Of a DNA stretch of 64,000 bases, positions 52,801-62,050 are shown piece after piece (the first letter of the stretch is position 1; the number at the start of each line of letters is the position of its first letter). The stretch covers positions 744,001-808,000 of the forward strand of contig CANMIH010000001.1 of assembly GCA_947497905.1 (NCBI GenBank), read 5' to 3'. Origin of the DNA: an uncultured Pelagimonas sp. (GTDB taxonomy: Bacteria > Pseudomonadota > Alphaproteobacteria > Rhodobacterales > Rhodobacteraceae). A program made the position numbers and the translations under genes. The notes beneath the pieces were generated by a model, which ran no database searches, was not told where the DNA came from, and worked only from the letters and a program-made list of their open reading frames with translations.

Positions 52801-54141
52801 TTGGACCTGACCACTTTGATTCCGCAATTCGGCGGCCTGATCTGGACGCTTGCGTTCTTTGTTGTCGCACTCTCGGTGATCGTGGCGATCCATGAATATG
52901 GCCACTATATCGTTGGGAAGAAAACCGGGATCTACCCTGAGGTTTTCTCATTGGGCTTTGGGCCCGTGCTGTGGTCACGACATGACAGCTTTGGCACCAA
53001 GTGGCAGATTGCGGCCATTCCTTTTGGGGGATTTGTAAAATTCCGAGGCGATGCCAATGCCTCTGGTGGGATCGATGGCGACGCGATGGACGGCATGAAT
53101 GAGGCGGATCTACGCAGCACCATGCATGGCGCGCCTCTTTGGGCGCGGACGGCAACTGTTGCGGCGGGGCCGGTCTTCAATTTCGCCCTGTCGATTGTGA
53201 TCTTTACCGCTGTGATCCTGTTCAAAGGTGTGGTCGCAGATCCTCTGACAGTGGGTGAGTTGCGGACCTTGCCGGTGACGCAGGAGTTGCGCTCGGGCGA
53301 TCAGATTGTTGCGATCAACGGTGCGGATTTGCCAGCTTTCGAAGACCAGGTGGCCTACGAATCCTACATGCGCAGCCTGCCGCAGGAGGCGATGCTGGAA
53401 TATACCGTCCTGCGTGACGGCGCAGAGCAGGTGGTGCAGGGACCCTATGTCTATCCACCTCTGGTCACTCAGGTGGCGCCGCGTTCGGCGGCCGGAGATG
53501 CGGGTATCAAACAGGGCGATGTGATCACCGCGATCAATGGGGATCCGATCTTTGCCTTTGATCAGCTCAAACAGGTTGTTGAAGGGTCTGAGGGGGCAAC
53601 GCTTGCTCTGACCCTGTGGCGCTCGGGAGAGGCCATTGATGTTGAGCTGACCCCCAAACGCATCGACGAACCTCAACCTGACGGTGGGTTCAAGACATTC
53701 TATCGAATCGGCATTATTGGCGGCATTCTGTTTGAGCCCGCGACGCAGACGCCGGGCTTTGGCGAAGCAATCTCTGCCGGTGTCGGTCAGGTTGGGCGCA
53801 TTATGCAGGGCTCGATCTCGGGCCTGTGGCACATGGCCACCGGCGCGATCAGCACCTGTAACCTGTCAGGACCGATTGGCATTGCCGAAACCTCGGGAGA
53901 TCTGGCCAGCCAGGGTACAGTCAATTTTATCTGGTTTATCGCCGTGCTCTCAACCGCCGTTGGCCTGTTGAACCTCTTCCCAATTCCGGTTCTGGATGGC
54001 GGACATCTGGTGTTTTATGCCTATGAGGCCGTCACGGGCCGTCAGCCAAGCGAGAAGGTGTTGCAGGTTCTGATGACCCTCGGCCTGACTGTTGTGCTTG
54101 GGGTGATGATTCTTGGATTGAGCAGCGATTTGTTCTGCTAA
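52801..54141 (+). CDS. rseP: RIP metalloprotease RseP (site-2 protease)
   Basis: The 446-residue membrane protease starts at TTG (52801). Zinc ligands are in the first TM helix, AIHEYGHYIVG (His31, Glu32, His35), and the third ligand in NLFPIPVLDGGHLV near the C-terminus. Two PDZ-like regions lie between (for example VAPRSAAGDAGIKQGDVITAINGDPI). It cleaves anti-sigma factors and other TM peptides in envelope stress responses. It lies between dxr and bamA, the usual order. Confidence 0.94.
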   Translation: MDLTTLIPQFGGLIWTLAFFVVALSVIVAIHEYGHYIVGKKTGIYPEVFSLGFGPVLWSRHDSFGTKWQIAAIPFGGFVKFRGDANASGGIDGDAMDGMNEADLRSTMHGAPLWARTATVAAGPVFNFALSIVIFTAVILFKGVVADPLTVGELRTLPVTQELRSGDQIVAINGADLPAFEDQVAYESYMRSLPQEAMLEYTVLRDGAEQVVQGPYVYPPLVTQVAPRSAAGDAGIKQGDVITAINGDPIFAFDQLKQVVEGSEGATLALTLWRSGEAIDVELTPKRIDEPQPDGGFKTFYRIGIIGGILFEPATQTPGFGEAISAGVGQVGRIMQGSISGLWHMATGAISTCNLSGPIGIAETSGDLASQGTVNFIWFIAVLSTAVGLLNLFPIPVLDGGHLVFYAYEAVTGRQPSEKVLQVLMTLGLTVVLGVMILGLSSDLFC

Positions 54142-54182
54142 AGGCAACAATCCTCCGCAATGCGGTCTAAATTCGGTCAGAA

Positions 54183-54208
54183 TCCTTGGCTATCTTAAAG
54201 GCCAAGGA
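54183..54208 (+). promoter_or_regulatory. Stem-loop upstream of the 43-codon membrane peptide gene
   Basis: TCCTTGGC (54183-54190) pairs perfectly with GCCAAGGA (54201-54208) around a ten-base loop, about ten bases before the small gene's ribosome binding site. It could be a weak rseP terminator or a translational control element; no T run follows. Confidence 0.45.
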
Positions 54209-54229
54209 CATTAACCAAGGACCGAATCT

Positions 54230-54361
54230 ATGAGCACTCTTCAGGCCGGTTACAGCAGCGTGAGCCTTTTGGTTTCCATCAATTGGGATCGGTTGCTCTA
54301 TGTTTTTACCATTGTTGCTGCCTTGTTTATGGGGTCGTATCTTGGGGCTTTGGTCCTGTAA
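54230..54361 (+). CDS. Candidate 43-residue single-pass membrane protein
   Basis: ATG at 54230 opens 43 codons to TAA at 54359-54361, between rseP and bamA. AAGGACC (54217-54223) upstream acts as ribosome binding site. The product MSTLQAGYSSVSLLVSINW... has one hydrophobic segment (RLLYVFTIVAALFMGSYLGALVL), so it should be a small inner-membrane peptide. A short hairpin CCCCA/TGGGG (54362-54379) follows. I do not recognise a family. It fills an otherwise gene-free 374-base gap. Confidence 0.55.
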   Translation: MSTLQAGYSSVSLLVSINWDRLLYVFTIVAALFMGSYLGALVL

Positions 54362-54515
54362 CCCCACAAGACCTTGGGGCAAAAAGCTGCTGATGCATCT
54401 TGAAAAGTCTGCTTCAGCCTTTTGACAAGTCAGGTTATTCCCGATAGTCACACTCTGAGGGATGTCGGAGTGGATTGCGAGAATGGCTAAAGTCATTTCC
54501 GCGCGGAAAGCGCCT

Positions 54516-56864
54516 ATGAAATTTAAAAACAATCGAATTGGGCGCGCAACGCAAGCTGTTGCCCTGTCCATGGCCTTGTCGGCCGGTGTGGGGATCGCGA
54601 CGCTGCCAAATGTCGCTGTGGCCCAGAGCTATGCATTCAACAGTGTGTCGATCGAAGGCAACCAACGGATCGAGGCGGCGACAATTTTGTCCTACGCCGG
54701 GATCGGTCGGGGCCAGCGCGTGTCTGCTGCGCAGTTGAACGATGCCTATCAACGCATTTTGGGATCCGGTCTGTTTGAGACTGTTGATCTGGTGCCGCAG
54801 GGCTCGAAGCTTGTCATCAAGGTCACCGAATACCCGACCGTGAACACCATCGCGCTTGAGGGCAATCGCCGCCTGAAAGACGAAGATCTCACCGCGCTGT
54901 TGAAGACTCAGTCGCGTCGCGTGTTTAATCCACGCGTGGCCGAGGCTGATGCCCAGCTGATTTCTGAGGCCTATGCGCAGCAGGGGCGTTTGGCCGCGCG
55001 TGTCGTGCCCAAAGTGATCCGCCGCCGCGACAATCGTGTTGATGTGGTGTTTGAGATTTTTGAAGGTGGCGTTTCTGAGATTGAGCGCATCGGCTTTACC
55101 GGGAATGGCGTCTATTCCGACCGTCGTCTGCGCCGTGTTCTAGAAACCAAACAGGCCGGTCTGCTGCGGGCCGTGATCCGCAAAGATACCTTTATCGAAG
55201 ACCGGATTGAATTCGACAAACAGCTGTTGCGGGATTTCTATCAGTCCCGGGGATATGTCGATTTCCGTGTTCTTGGTGTGAATTCCGCAGTCGCACAGGA
55301 ACAGGATGGCTATTTCGTCAGCTTCAACGTTGAAGAAGGTCAGCAGTTCAAGTTCGGGGCCATCACCGTCGAATCCGACCTTCCAGAGGTCGATCCGGAA
55401 CTCTTCCTGAACAAAGTAAAACTGCGCGAGGGTAAGACCTATTCGCCGTCTTTGGTTGAGAACGAAATTGCCCGTCTTGAACGTCTCGCGCTCAAACAGG
55501 GGTTGAATTTTGTTCGGGTCGAGCCGCGGATTTCGCGCAACGATCGTGATTTGACCTTGGATGTTGAGTTCACGCTGACGCGCGGTGATCGCGTGTTCAT
55601 TGAGCGGATCGACATCGAAGGAAACACCACCACGCTGGACCGGGTTGTACGCAATCAGTTTACCGTGGCGGAGGGCGATCCTTTCAATCCGCGCGCCATC
55701 CGGGAAAGCGCCGAACGTATTCGGGCGCTTGGGTTCTTTTCAAATGCCGATGTCCAGGCCCGCGAAGGCTCAACGCCTCAACAGGTAATTGTTGACGTCG
55801 ATGTTGAAGAACAGCCTACAGGTGCCTTGAGCTTTGGTGCAAACTATTCGACGACCGGCGGTGTCGGCCTTGCCATTTCATTCAGCGAGCGTAACTTTCT
55901 GGGGCGTGGCCAACGGTTTGCCTTTGGGGTGAACACAGCATCATCGTCCAAAAGCTATAGTTTGAGCTTTGCTGAACCGCAGTTCTTGGGGCGTGACTTG
56001 ACGTTCGGCATCTCGACGAACTACACGGAAACCAACAGTCAGAACGCGGATTTCGACACCACTTCAGGTGTGTTCCGTCCGTTTCTTGAGTTCCCTGTTG
56101 CTGAAAACAGCCGGCTGCAGCTGCGCTATACCTTCAACTATCGCAAAATCGATCTGAACGCGGGTGCTACCGTCGGTGGTATTGTCACAAGCGAAGCCGC
56201 TCTTGGAGGCCGGTCTGATAGCTCGATTGGGTATACCTATAGCTATGATACGCGTCGAACTGGTCTGAACCCCAATGCTGGGTTCTTGCTTGAGTTTGGT
56301 CAGGATTTTGCGGGCGTGGGGGGCGATGTCAGCTATGTCAAAACCTCGGTTCGTGGTGTGGCACAGACCAAGGTGTTGAATGAAGAGGTCACTCTGAGAG
56401 CCTCGCTGAATGCAGGATCGATCAACTTTCGGTCCGGCGATACCAGTATCACCACCGACCGTTTCCGCCTGACACCCGACACCATGCGTGGCTTCGAGTT
56501 CGGTGGTATTGGACCGCGCGAAATTGGCACCGGCGTGAACGACGCAATTGGGGGTAACCAATTTGCAGTTGCGAGCTTTGAGGCCGAATTCCCGCTTGGC
56601 TTGCCGGAAGAATATGGGATCTCGGGCGGCGTGTTTTACGATGTCGGCTCGGTGTGGGGGGTGAACAGCAATGCCGCCGCTCTGGCAACCGGCGCTGGCA
56701 ACACCTTGGTCTCATCTGATTTCGAGCTGCGTCACGTTGTTGGCTTCACCGTGTTTTGGGATAGTGTTCTCGGGCCGCTTCGTCTGAATTTCTCGGAACC
56801 CCTGAAGAAAAATGCCAACGACCAAGTTCTGAACTTCAACCTTTCGATTTCTACCAAATTCTAA
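54516..56864 (+). CDS. bamA: Outer membrane protein assembly factor BamA
   Basis: The 782-residue protein (from ATG 54516) has a signal peptide (RATQAVALSMALSAGVGIATLPNVAVAQ), five POTRA domains (beginning YAFNSVSIEGNQRIEAATILSYAG, then YPTVNTIALEGNRRLKDEDL, ISEIERIGFTGNGVYSDRRL-like, GAITVESDLPEVDPELF and VFIERIDIEGNTTTLDRVVRNQF) and a C-terminal 16-strand barrel with GLPEEYGISGGVFYDVGSVWG and a terminal aromatic FNLSISTKF. It inserts beta-barrel proteins. Earlier in-frame ATGs (54462, 54483) are possible but lack a well-spaced ribosome site. Confidence 0.95.
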   Translation: MKFKNNRIGRATQAVALSMALSAGVGIATLPNVAVAQSYAFNSVSIEGNQRIEAATILSYAGIGRGQRVSAAQLNDAYQRILGSGLFETVDLVPQGSKLVIKVTEYPTVNTIALEGNRRLKDEDLTALLKTQSRRVFNPRVAEADAQLISEAYAQQGRLAARVVPKVIRRRDNRVDVVFEIFEGGVSEIERIGFTGNGVYSDRRLRRVLETKQAGLLRAVIRKDTFIEDRIEFDKQLLRDFYQSRGYVDFRVLGVNSAVAQEQDGYFVSFNVEEGQQFKFGAITVESDLPEVDPELFLNKVKLREGKTYSPSLVENEIARLERLALKQGLNFVRVEPRISRNDRDLTLDVEFTLTRGDRVFIERIDIEGNTTTLDRVVRNQFTVAEGDPFNPRAIRESAERIRALGFFSNADVQAREGSTPQQVIVDVDVEEQPTGALSFGANYSTTGGVGLAISFSERNFLGRGQRFAFGVNTASSSKSYSLSFAEPQFLGRDLTFGISTNYTETNSQNADFDTTSGVFRPFLEFPVAENSRLQLRYTFNYRKIDLNAGATVGGIVTSEAALGGRSDSSIGYTYSYDTRRTGLNPNAGFLLEFGQDFAGVGGDVSYVKTSVRGVAQTKVLNEEVTLRASLNAGSINFRSGDTSITTDRFRLTPDTMRGFEFGGIGPREIGTGVNDAIGGNQFAVASFEAEFPLGLPEEYGISGGVFYDVGSVWGVNSNAAALATGAGNTLVSSDFELRHVVGFTVFWDSVLGPLRLNFSEPLKKNANDQVLNFNLSISTKF

Positions 56865-56867
56865 TCG

Positions 56868-57434
56868 ATGGGTTGGGGACGCGGACTTTTGGTATCGCTA
56901 GGTCTAGCTGCCGGAGCATTTTCTGCTTCGGCGCAAGACGCGTCTCGCTTCCCGATCGGCGATGTGCAAAGTTCCGTTCTTGTGATCGAATTTGATCGCG
57001 CTTTCTCCGAAAGTGATTTCGGCAAGCGTGTCTCGGTTGAAATTCAGGCCTTGGGCGCGGAGATCGCGGCGGAAAATCGCCAGATTGAGGCCGAGTTGAG
57101 CGAAGAAGAACAGCGTTTGACCGATTTGCGCAGCACCATGAGCGCAGAAGACTTCCACCGCTTGGCCGACGATTTTGACTCTCGCGTCCAGGAGCTTCGG
57201 CAGGCTCAGGATGCAAAGGCCCGCGCTTTGGGGAGTCAAAGCGATGAGGCACGTCGCCTTTTCCTCTCGGTGGCGCAACCCGTGTTGCGCACGATATTGC
57301 AGGAACGCGGAGCCGCAGTTATCCTCGAACGCCGCACGGTTTTCGCCTCGATCACGGAAATCGACATCACCAATCTGGCGATTGCGCGGATTAATTCTGT
57401 CATCGGAGATGGTTCCCAGATGGACCAACCCTGA
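56868..57434 (+). CDS. OmpH/Skp-family periplasmic chaperone
   Basis: The 188-residue product has a signal peptide (GWGRGLLVSLGLAAGAFSASA), an OmpH-type coiled-coil (SVLVIEFDRAFSESDFGKRVSVEIQALGAEIAAENRQIEAELSEEEQRLTDLRSTMSAEDF...) and a C-terminal segment (ILQERGAAVILERRTVFASITEIDITNLAIARIN) typical of Skp, which shields unfolded outer-membrane proteins on their way to BamA. It starts three bases after bamA. The next gene is fabZ; lpxD, commonly found at this spot, is not present in the 62-base gap. Confidence 0.88.
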   Translation: MGWGRGLLVSLGLAAGAFSASAQDASRFPIGDVQSSVLVIEFDRAFSESDFGKRVSVEIQALGAEIAAENRQIEAELSEEEQRLTDLRSTMSAEDFHRLADDFDSRVQELRQAQDAKARALGSQSDEARRLFLSVAQPVLRTILQERGAAVILERRTVFASITEIDITNLAIARINSVIGDGSQMDQP

Positions 57435-57496
57435 TGGGCTTGCCCTAAGGCTCTGTCATTGTTAGGACCAAGCCAAACACAAAAAGGGTTTCGTTC

Positions 57497-57958
57497 ATGA
57501 CTGACACGCTTCTCAGCGCCGACATCCAGCTTATTCAACGCATCATCCCACACCGCTATCCGTTCCTCCTGGTGGATCGCGTTGAAGAGATTGATGGGTG
57601 CAAAACGGCTGTTGGCATCAAAAACGTCACAATGAATGAACCGCATTTTCAGGGCCACTTTCCGGGGCTGCCGATTATGCCAGGGGTGACCATTGTTGAA
57701 GCCATGGCGCAGACTGCTGCCGTGATGGTGGGAACCACGCTTGAGATGGCGGATAAAGACATGAAGGTTTACTTCATGGGCATCGACAAGTGCAAATTCC
57801 GCCGCAAGGTTGTTCCCGGTGATCAGCTGAAAATGCATCTGACCACCACCCGCGGTAAACCTGGCGGAAAAGTTTGGAAATTCAGTGGTGTGGCGACAGT
57901 TGACGGTGAGATGGCGGCAGAGGCCGAGTTCACGGCGATGATGGAGCTGCCCGCGTGA
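57497..57958 (+). CDS. fabZ: 3-hydroxyacyl-[acyl-carrier-protein] dehydratase FabZ
   Basis: The 153-residue hotdog-fold enzyme dehydrates beta-hydroxyacyl-ACP in fatty acid elongation. It shows [18 protein letters not shown] (catalytic His), [27 protein letters not shown] (catalytic Glu) and [17 protein letters not shown]. It is the usual neighbour of lpxA, to which it overlaps by four bases at a GTGA junction. Confidence 0.96.
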   Translation: MTDTLLSADIQLIQRIIPHRYPFLLVDRVEEIDGCKTAVGIKNVTMNEPHFQGHFPGLPIMPGVTIVEAMAQTAAVMVGTTLEMADKDMKVYFMGIDKCKFRRKVVPGDQLKMHLTTTRGKPGGKVWKFSGVATVDGEMAAEAEFTAMMELPA

Positions 57959-58743
57959 GTGCGGCCCAGATACATCCTTCCTGTGTGATCGAAGAGGGGG
58001 CGGTGATCGGCGAAGGCTGTGTCATTGGTCCGTTTTGTCACATTGGTCCTCAGGTTGTGCTCGGGGCGAATGTCGAATTGATGAGCCATGTGGTGATCAA
58101 AGGCGACACGCATATCGGGGATGACACCACGGTCTATTCCTTCGCGGTGATTGGTGAGATCCCGCAGGATAAAAAGTTCAAGGGTGAGGCGTCCAAGCTC
58201 GTCATCGGACAGCGCAACCGTATCCGTGAACATGTCACCATGAACCCGGGCACCGAAGGCGGCGGCGGCATCACCAAGATCGGTGATGACGGATTGTTCA
58301 TGGCAGGCTGTCACGTGGCGCATGACGTGATCATCGGCAACAACGTGATCTTGGTGAACAATTCGGCCGTGGCCGGGCACTGCGTCATCGAGGATAACGT
58401 TATCGTTGGCGGACTGTCTGGCGTGCATCAATTCGTGCGTATCGGCCATGGCGCGATCATTGGTGCGGTCACCATGGTCACCAATGACGTGATCCCCTAT
58501 GGGCTTGTGCAAGCGCCTCGCGGTAAGCTGGATGGTCTTAATCTGGTCGGCTTGAAACGTCGGGGGGTAAGTCGCGCGGATATCACGGCTTTGCGGGCTG
58601 CGTTCCAGATGTTGGCGCAAGGCGAAGGCGCGTTTCAGGATCGTGCGCGCCGTTTGGGTGAAGAAACTGAAAGCGACTACGTCAAGGAAATCACCGAGTT
58701 TGTGCTGGGTGAAAGCGACCGCTCGTTTCTGACACCGGGTTAA
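57955..58743 (+). CDS. lpxA: UDP-N-acetylglucosamine acyltransferase
   Basis: The 262-residue left-handed beta-helix enzyme transfers a 3-hydroxyacyl chain to UDP-GlcNAc, the first step of lipid A synthesis. Hexapeptide repeats run from [20 protein letters not shown] through [11 protein letters not shown] and [20 protein letters not shown], with [16 protein letters not shown] and [17 protein letters not shown]. Start is GTG 57955 inside the fabZ stop, so it is translationally coupled. Confidence 0.95.
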   Translation: MSAAQIHPSCVIEEGAVIGEGCVIGPFCHIGPQVVLGANVELMSHVVIKGDTHIGDDTTVYSFAVIGEIPQDKKFKGEASKLVIGQRNRIREHVTMNPGTEGGGGITKIGDDGLFMAGCHVAHDVIIGNNVILVNNSAVAGHCVIEDNVIVGGLSGVHQFVRIGHGAIIGAVTMVTNDVIPYGLVQAPRGKLDGLNLVGLKRRGVSRADITALRAAFQMLAQGEGAFQDRARRLGEETESDYVKEITEFVLGESDRSFLTPG

Positions 58744-58746
58744 ACC

Positions 58747-59529
58747 ATGCTTGCATTGATTGCAGGGCGGGGCGATCTCCCCGCCGTTTTGGCAAGCGCG
58801 CGACCCGCGCTTGTCTGTGCCTTGGACCACTGCCTGCCAGATAAAGTCACACCGGATCATCTGTTTCGGGTGGAACGGTTGGGGCCTTTTCTCAAATGGT
58901 TGAAGAAACAGGGCGTGACCCAGATCTGCCTGTGCGGCGGGATTGACCGCCCGCAGATTTCGCCGTGGAAGATGGATCTGTCGACCCTGATGCTTTTGCC
59001 CAAGGTCCGCCGCGCGCAGAAGCGGGGTGATGATGGGGCGCTGCGTATCGTGATCGGCATTTTCGAGCAGGCCGGTTTTGAGGTGCTGGCAGCGCATGAG
59101 GTATTGCCTGACCTTCTGCCCAAAACCGGTGTTCCGACAAAGGTTGCTCCCAGCGAAGAAAGCGAACGGTTGGCACAGATTGGCGATGAGACCAGTCTGG
59201 TGCAGGGGCGCGAAGACTTGGGGCAATCCTGCGTGATACAGCGCAATGGCAAGGTCGTGCGCGAAGACAATGCCGGAACCGACGCCATGTTGGCCGGCCT
59301 TGGCCCCGACGCCCGGTCTGGTGTGATGTACAAAGCGCCCAAACCCGGTCAGGACCGACGCGCCGATTTGCCCGTGATTGGTCCGGGCACAGCCGAAGGG
59401 GCTGCCAAAGTTGGCTTGGCCGGAATTATCATTGAGGCAAACGGAGTCATGGTGTTGAACTATGACGAGACCCTGCGGCGGCTTGATGCTGAGGGGCTGT
59501 TTTTGTGGGTTCGGGAAAGGCCGGAATAA
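58747..59529 (+). CDS. lpxI: UDP-2,3-diacylglucosamine diphosphatase LpxI
   Basis: The 260-residue protein belongs to the DUF1009 family, which substitutes for LpxH in many alphaproteobacteria and hydrolyses UDP-diacylglucosamine to lipid X. It starts MLALIAGRGDLPAVLASARPAL, continues with LCGGIDRPQISPWKMDL and DDGALRIVIGIFEQAGFEVL, and ends with the phosphatase part (LGQSCVIQRNGKVVREDNAGTDAML, VIGPGTAEGAAKVGLAGIIIEANGV). It starts three bases after lpxA and overlaps lpxB by one base (TAATG). Confidence 0.93.
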   Translation: MLALIAGRGDLPAVLASARPALVCALDHCLPDKVTPDHLFRVERLGPFLKWLKKQGVTQICLCGGIDRPQISPWKMDLSTLMLLPKVRRAQKRGDDGALRIVIGIFEQAGFEVLAAHEVLPDLLPKTGVPTKVAPSEESERLAQIGDETSLVQGREDLGQSCVIQRNGKVVREDNAGTDAMLAGLGPDARSGVMYKAPKPGQDRRADLPVIGPGTAEGAAKVGLAGIIIEANGVMVLNYDETLRRLDAEGLFLWVRERPE

Positions 59530-60689
59530 TGCGTGTTTTCATCACTGCGGGTGAGGCCTCGGGCGACAAATTGGGCACAGCTTTGATGGCGGGCCTGAAA
59601 GAGCTGGTGCCAGATATCACCTTCCGCGGTGTTGGCGGCGAAGGCATGATGGCGGAGGGGCTCGATAGTCTCTTTCCCATGGATGACATCGCGGTCATGG
59701 GCATTGTTGAAATCCTCAAAGAGTACCGCTTTCTCAAATCGCGTATCCGGGAAACCGCAGAGGCGATCATTGCGGAAAAACCCGATGTGCTGATCACCAT
59801 TGATGCGCCCGAATTCTCGTTGCGGGTCTCGCGGATGGTTAAGGCAGTGTCCGATATTCGCGTGGTGCACTATGTGGCGCCGACCGTTTGGGCCTGGCGT
59901 CCGAAACGCGCACAGAAGATGGCCGCCCATGTGGATCAGGTTTTGGCGCTTCTGCCGTTTGAGCCACCCTACATGGAACAGGCTGGCATGCAGTGTGATT
60001 TTGTGGGCCACCCGGTTGTTACGGATCCTTTGGCGACAGATGAGCAGGCCACGCGGTTCCGCTCGGACCATGGTCTTGTCGGGCCATTTGCCGTGGTTCT
60101 GCCGGGGTCACGTCGATCTGAGGTGGGCCGGTTGATGCCGACCTTCAAGATCGTTGCGGAGGAGCTTGCTCGTACCCATCCCGATTTGAAGCTTGTGATC
60201 CCAGCGGCGAAACATCTGGTTGAGACCATCGAAGAGGAAGTCAAAACTTGGCCCAACAGGCCTGTGGTGATTGATCCGCGCAAAGATGAGGATGGCACGG
60301 CCAAACGCGCGGCGTTCAAAGCCGCAGATGTAGCTTTAGCGGCCTCGGGAACTGTTTCGCTTGAGCTGGCGGCAGCGGGGACACCGATGGTGATTGCCTA
60401 TGACATGGGTTGGCTGTCGCGCCAGATCATTGGCCGCATGTTGCTGGTGGATACGGTGACCCTGGTCAATCTGGTCTCGGAAAGCCGTGTGGTGCCCGAG
60501 TTTATCAATAAGGATTGCGAACCGCTACCTATTGCGCGGGCGATAGAGGATGTTCTGAACAACCCTGAGGCGCAGACTGAGGCGATGGCGCTGACCATGC
60601 AGCGGTTGGGGCAGGGCGGAGATCATCCGGGTTTGCGTGCAGCACGGGCGGTTCTGGCGCGCCTCCCTACGGGTAACACACAGCACTAA
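59529..60689 (+). CDS. lpxB: Lipid-A-disaccharide synthase
   Basis: The 386-residue glycosyltransferase (GT-B fold) joins lipid X and UDP-diacylglucosamine to make the lipid A disaccharide. Visible motifs are VFITAGEASGDKLGTALM, VLITIDAPEFSLRVSRMV, VHYVAPTVWAWRPKRAQKM, VLPGSRRSEVGRLMP and VALAASGTVSLELAAAGTPMVIAYDM. ATG 59529 shares its first base with the lpxI stop. It is the last gene of the envelope cluster. Confidence 0.95.
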   Translation: MRVFITAGEASGDKLGTALMAGLKELVPDITFRGVGGEGMMAEGLDSLFPMDDIAVMGIVEILKEYRFLKSRIRETAEAIIAEKPDVLITIDAPEFSLRVSRMVKAVSDIRVVHYVAPTVWAWRPKRAQKMAAHVDQVLALLPFEPPYMEQAGMQCDFVGHPVVTDPLATDEQATRFRSDHGLVGPFAVVLPGSRRSEVGRLMPTFKIVAEELARTHPDLKLVIPAAKHLVETIEEEVKTWPNRPVVIDPRKDEDGTAKRAAFKAADVALAASGTVSLELAAAGTPMVIAYDMGWLSRQIIGRMLLVDTVTLVNLVSESRVVPEFINKDCEPLPIARAIEDVLNNPEAQTEAMALTMQRLGQGGDHPGLRAARAVLARLPTGNTQH

Positions 60690-60809
60690 GCACAGGGTGC
60701 AGCGAAAACTGAGTTTCGTTGAAACCGCTTTCTTTGGCTTCGGTCCCATGTATAGATTGCGCTAACAATCAAGCGAACAGGCCGATGACATCGGCCGGGA
60801 CCATCTCAC

Positions 60810-61949
60810 ATGCAAACTCTTAGAACTCCATGGCGCGCCGTGTCGGCCATGTTCATCCTCAATGGTGCATTGTTTGGCATCTGGGCCTCGCGCATACCTG
60901 CGGTGGCCGAGATCCATGACCTTAGCCCGGGGCGACTTGGCGCCTTGTTGCTGTTGCTTGCCGGAGGCGCGATTGTGGCCTTTCCGCTCGCCGGACGTCT
61001 TGCGGATCGCCTCGGCGCCTACCGCGTAACCTGGGGTATTTCCTACGCCTATGTTGCCGCGCTGATCCTGATTGGGCTTGCACCGAATTTTTGGTCTTTG
61101 GCGGTGTCACTGTTCCTATTTGGTGCAACGCATGGTGCGATGGATGTGACGATGAACACCTGGGCCAGTGAGGTGGAACGCAAGCTTGAGCGCCCCATGA
61201 TGTCGTCATTCCACGCGATGTTCAGCCTTGGCGCGGGTCTTGGAGCCGGAACCGGGGTTCTGGCCGCCAGCTATGCGCTGGGTCTTACGGCACATTTTGT
61301 GACGGTCTTGCCGGTGATCACTTTGTTTACGCTGTCCATGGCGAAAATAGGATGGGTCTCGGACACCAGCCAAGGTACTGAGGCCGCGCCCGTTTTCATC
61401 TTCCCCAAAGGCCCGCTTTTGGCTGTAGGGTTTGTCGCCTTCTGTTCGTCGCTGGGGGAAGGCGCCATGGCGGATTGGAGCGCGATTTTTCTTGTGTTGA
61501 CCGCTGAGGCAACTGAGGCGCAGGCCGCGTTAGGCTATAGCGTGTTTTCGGTGGCCATGGTGGTGATGCGCCTGTTGGGAGACCGCGCCACACATCTGTT
61601 TGGCCCGCAGCGCACGGCGCAAACTGCAGGCGTCATCGCCGCGACCGGTGTTTTATGTGCCGTCCTGATGGGGTCGTATCTCTGGGCGCTGTTTGGGTTT
61701 GCCCTGATGGGGGTCGGCTATGCCGTGATTATGCCGCTGGCCTTTGCACGGGCGGCCAATGATCCGGTTTTGGCACCGGGGGCCGCGATCGCCAGTGTGT
61801 CGACCCTTGGCTATGGGGGGCTCTTGCTGGGGCCGCCGGTGATCGGGTTCCTCTCAGAGCTCACCTCGCTGCGCGTTGCGTTTTTCCTTTTGGCCATTCT
61901 CGCCGGTTTGATGGTTCTGTGCAGCGGGGCGCTTCGGCGTCAAAACTGA
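60810..61949 (+). CDS. Major facilitator superfamily transporter, YbjJ-like
   Basis: The 379-residue protein has twelve likely TM helices. The N-terminal WRAVSAMFILNGALFGIWASRIPAVAEIHDLSPGRLGALLLLLAGGAIVAFPLAGRLADRLGAYRVTW contains the MFS loop-2/3 motif (GRLADRLG) and is typical of the YbjJ/FucP-like branch. The protein also carries THGAMDVTMNTWASEVERKLERPMMSSFHAMFSLG. Substrate is unknown. It stands alone, 120 bases after lpxB, and ends at a bidirectional terminator shared with tkt. Confidence 0.85.
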   Translation: MQTLRTPWRAVSAMFILNGALFGIWASRIPAVAEIHDLSPGRLGALLLLLAGGAIVAFPLAGRLADRLGAYRVTWGISYAYVAALILIGLAPNFWSLAVSLFLFGATHGAMDVTMNTWASEVERKLERPMMSSFHAMFSLGAGLGAGTGVLAASYALGLTAHFVTVLPVITLFTLSMAKIGWVSDTSQGTEAAPVFIFPKGPLLAVGFVAFCSSLGEGAMADWSAIFLVLTAEATEAQAALGYSVFSVAMVVMRLLGDRATHLFGPQRTAQTAGVIAATGVLCAVLMGSYLWALFGFALMGVGYAVIMPLAFARAANDPVLAPGAAIASVSTLGYGGLLLGPPVIGFLSELTSLRVAFFLLAILAGLMVLCSGALRRQN

Positions 61950-61999
61950 AGACATAAAGACCGTTGATGCGGTATATGATCAAAGCATCTGACAAAGAA

Positions 62000-62030
62000 A
62001 AACGCCCCGGAAAACTCCGGGGCGTTTTTG
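62000..62030. terminator. Bidirectional terminator between the MFS gene and tkt
   Basis: AACGCCCCGGA (62001-62011) pairs perfectly with TCCGGGGCGTT (62016-62026) around AAAC, with A-rich left flank and T run on the right, so it works on both strands. Confidence 0.9.
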
Positions 62031-62050
62031 TATTCAGACTGTGATGCGGA

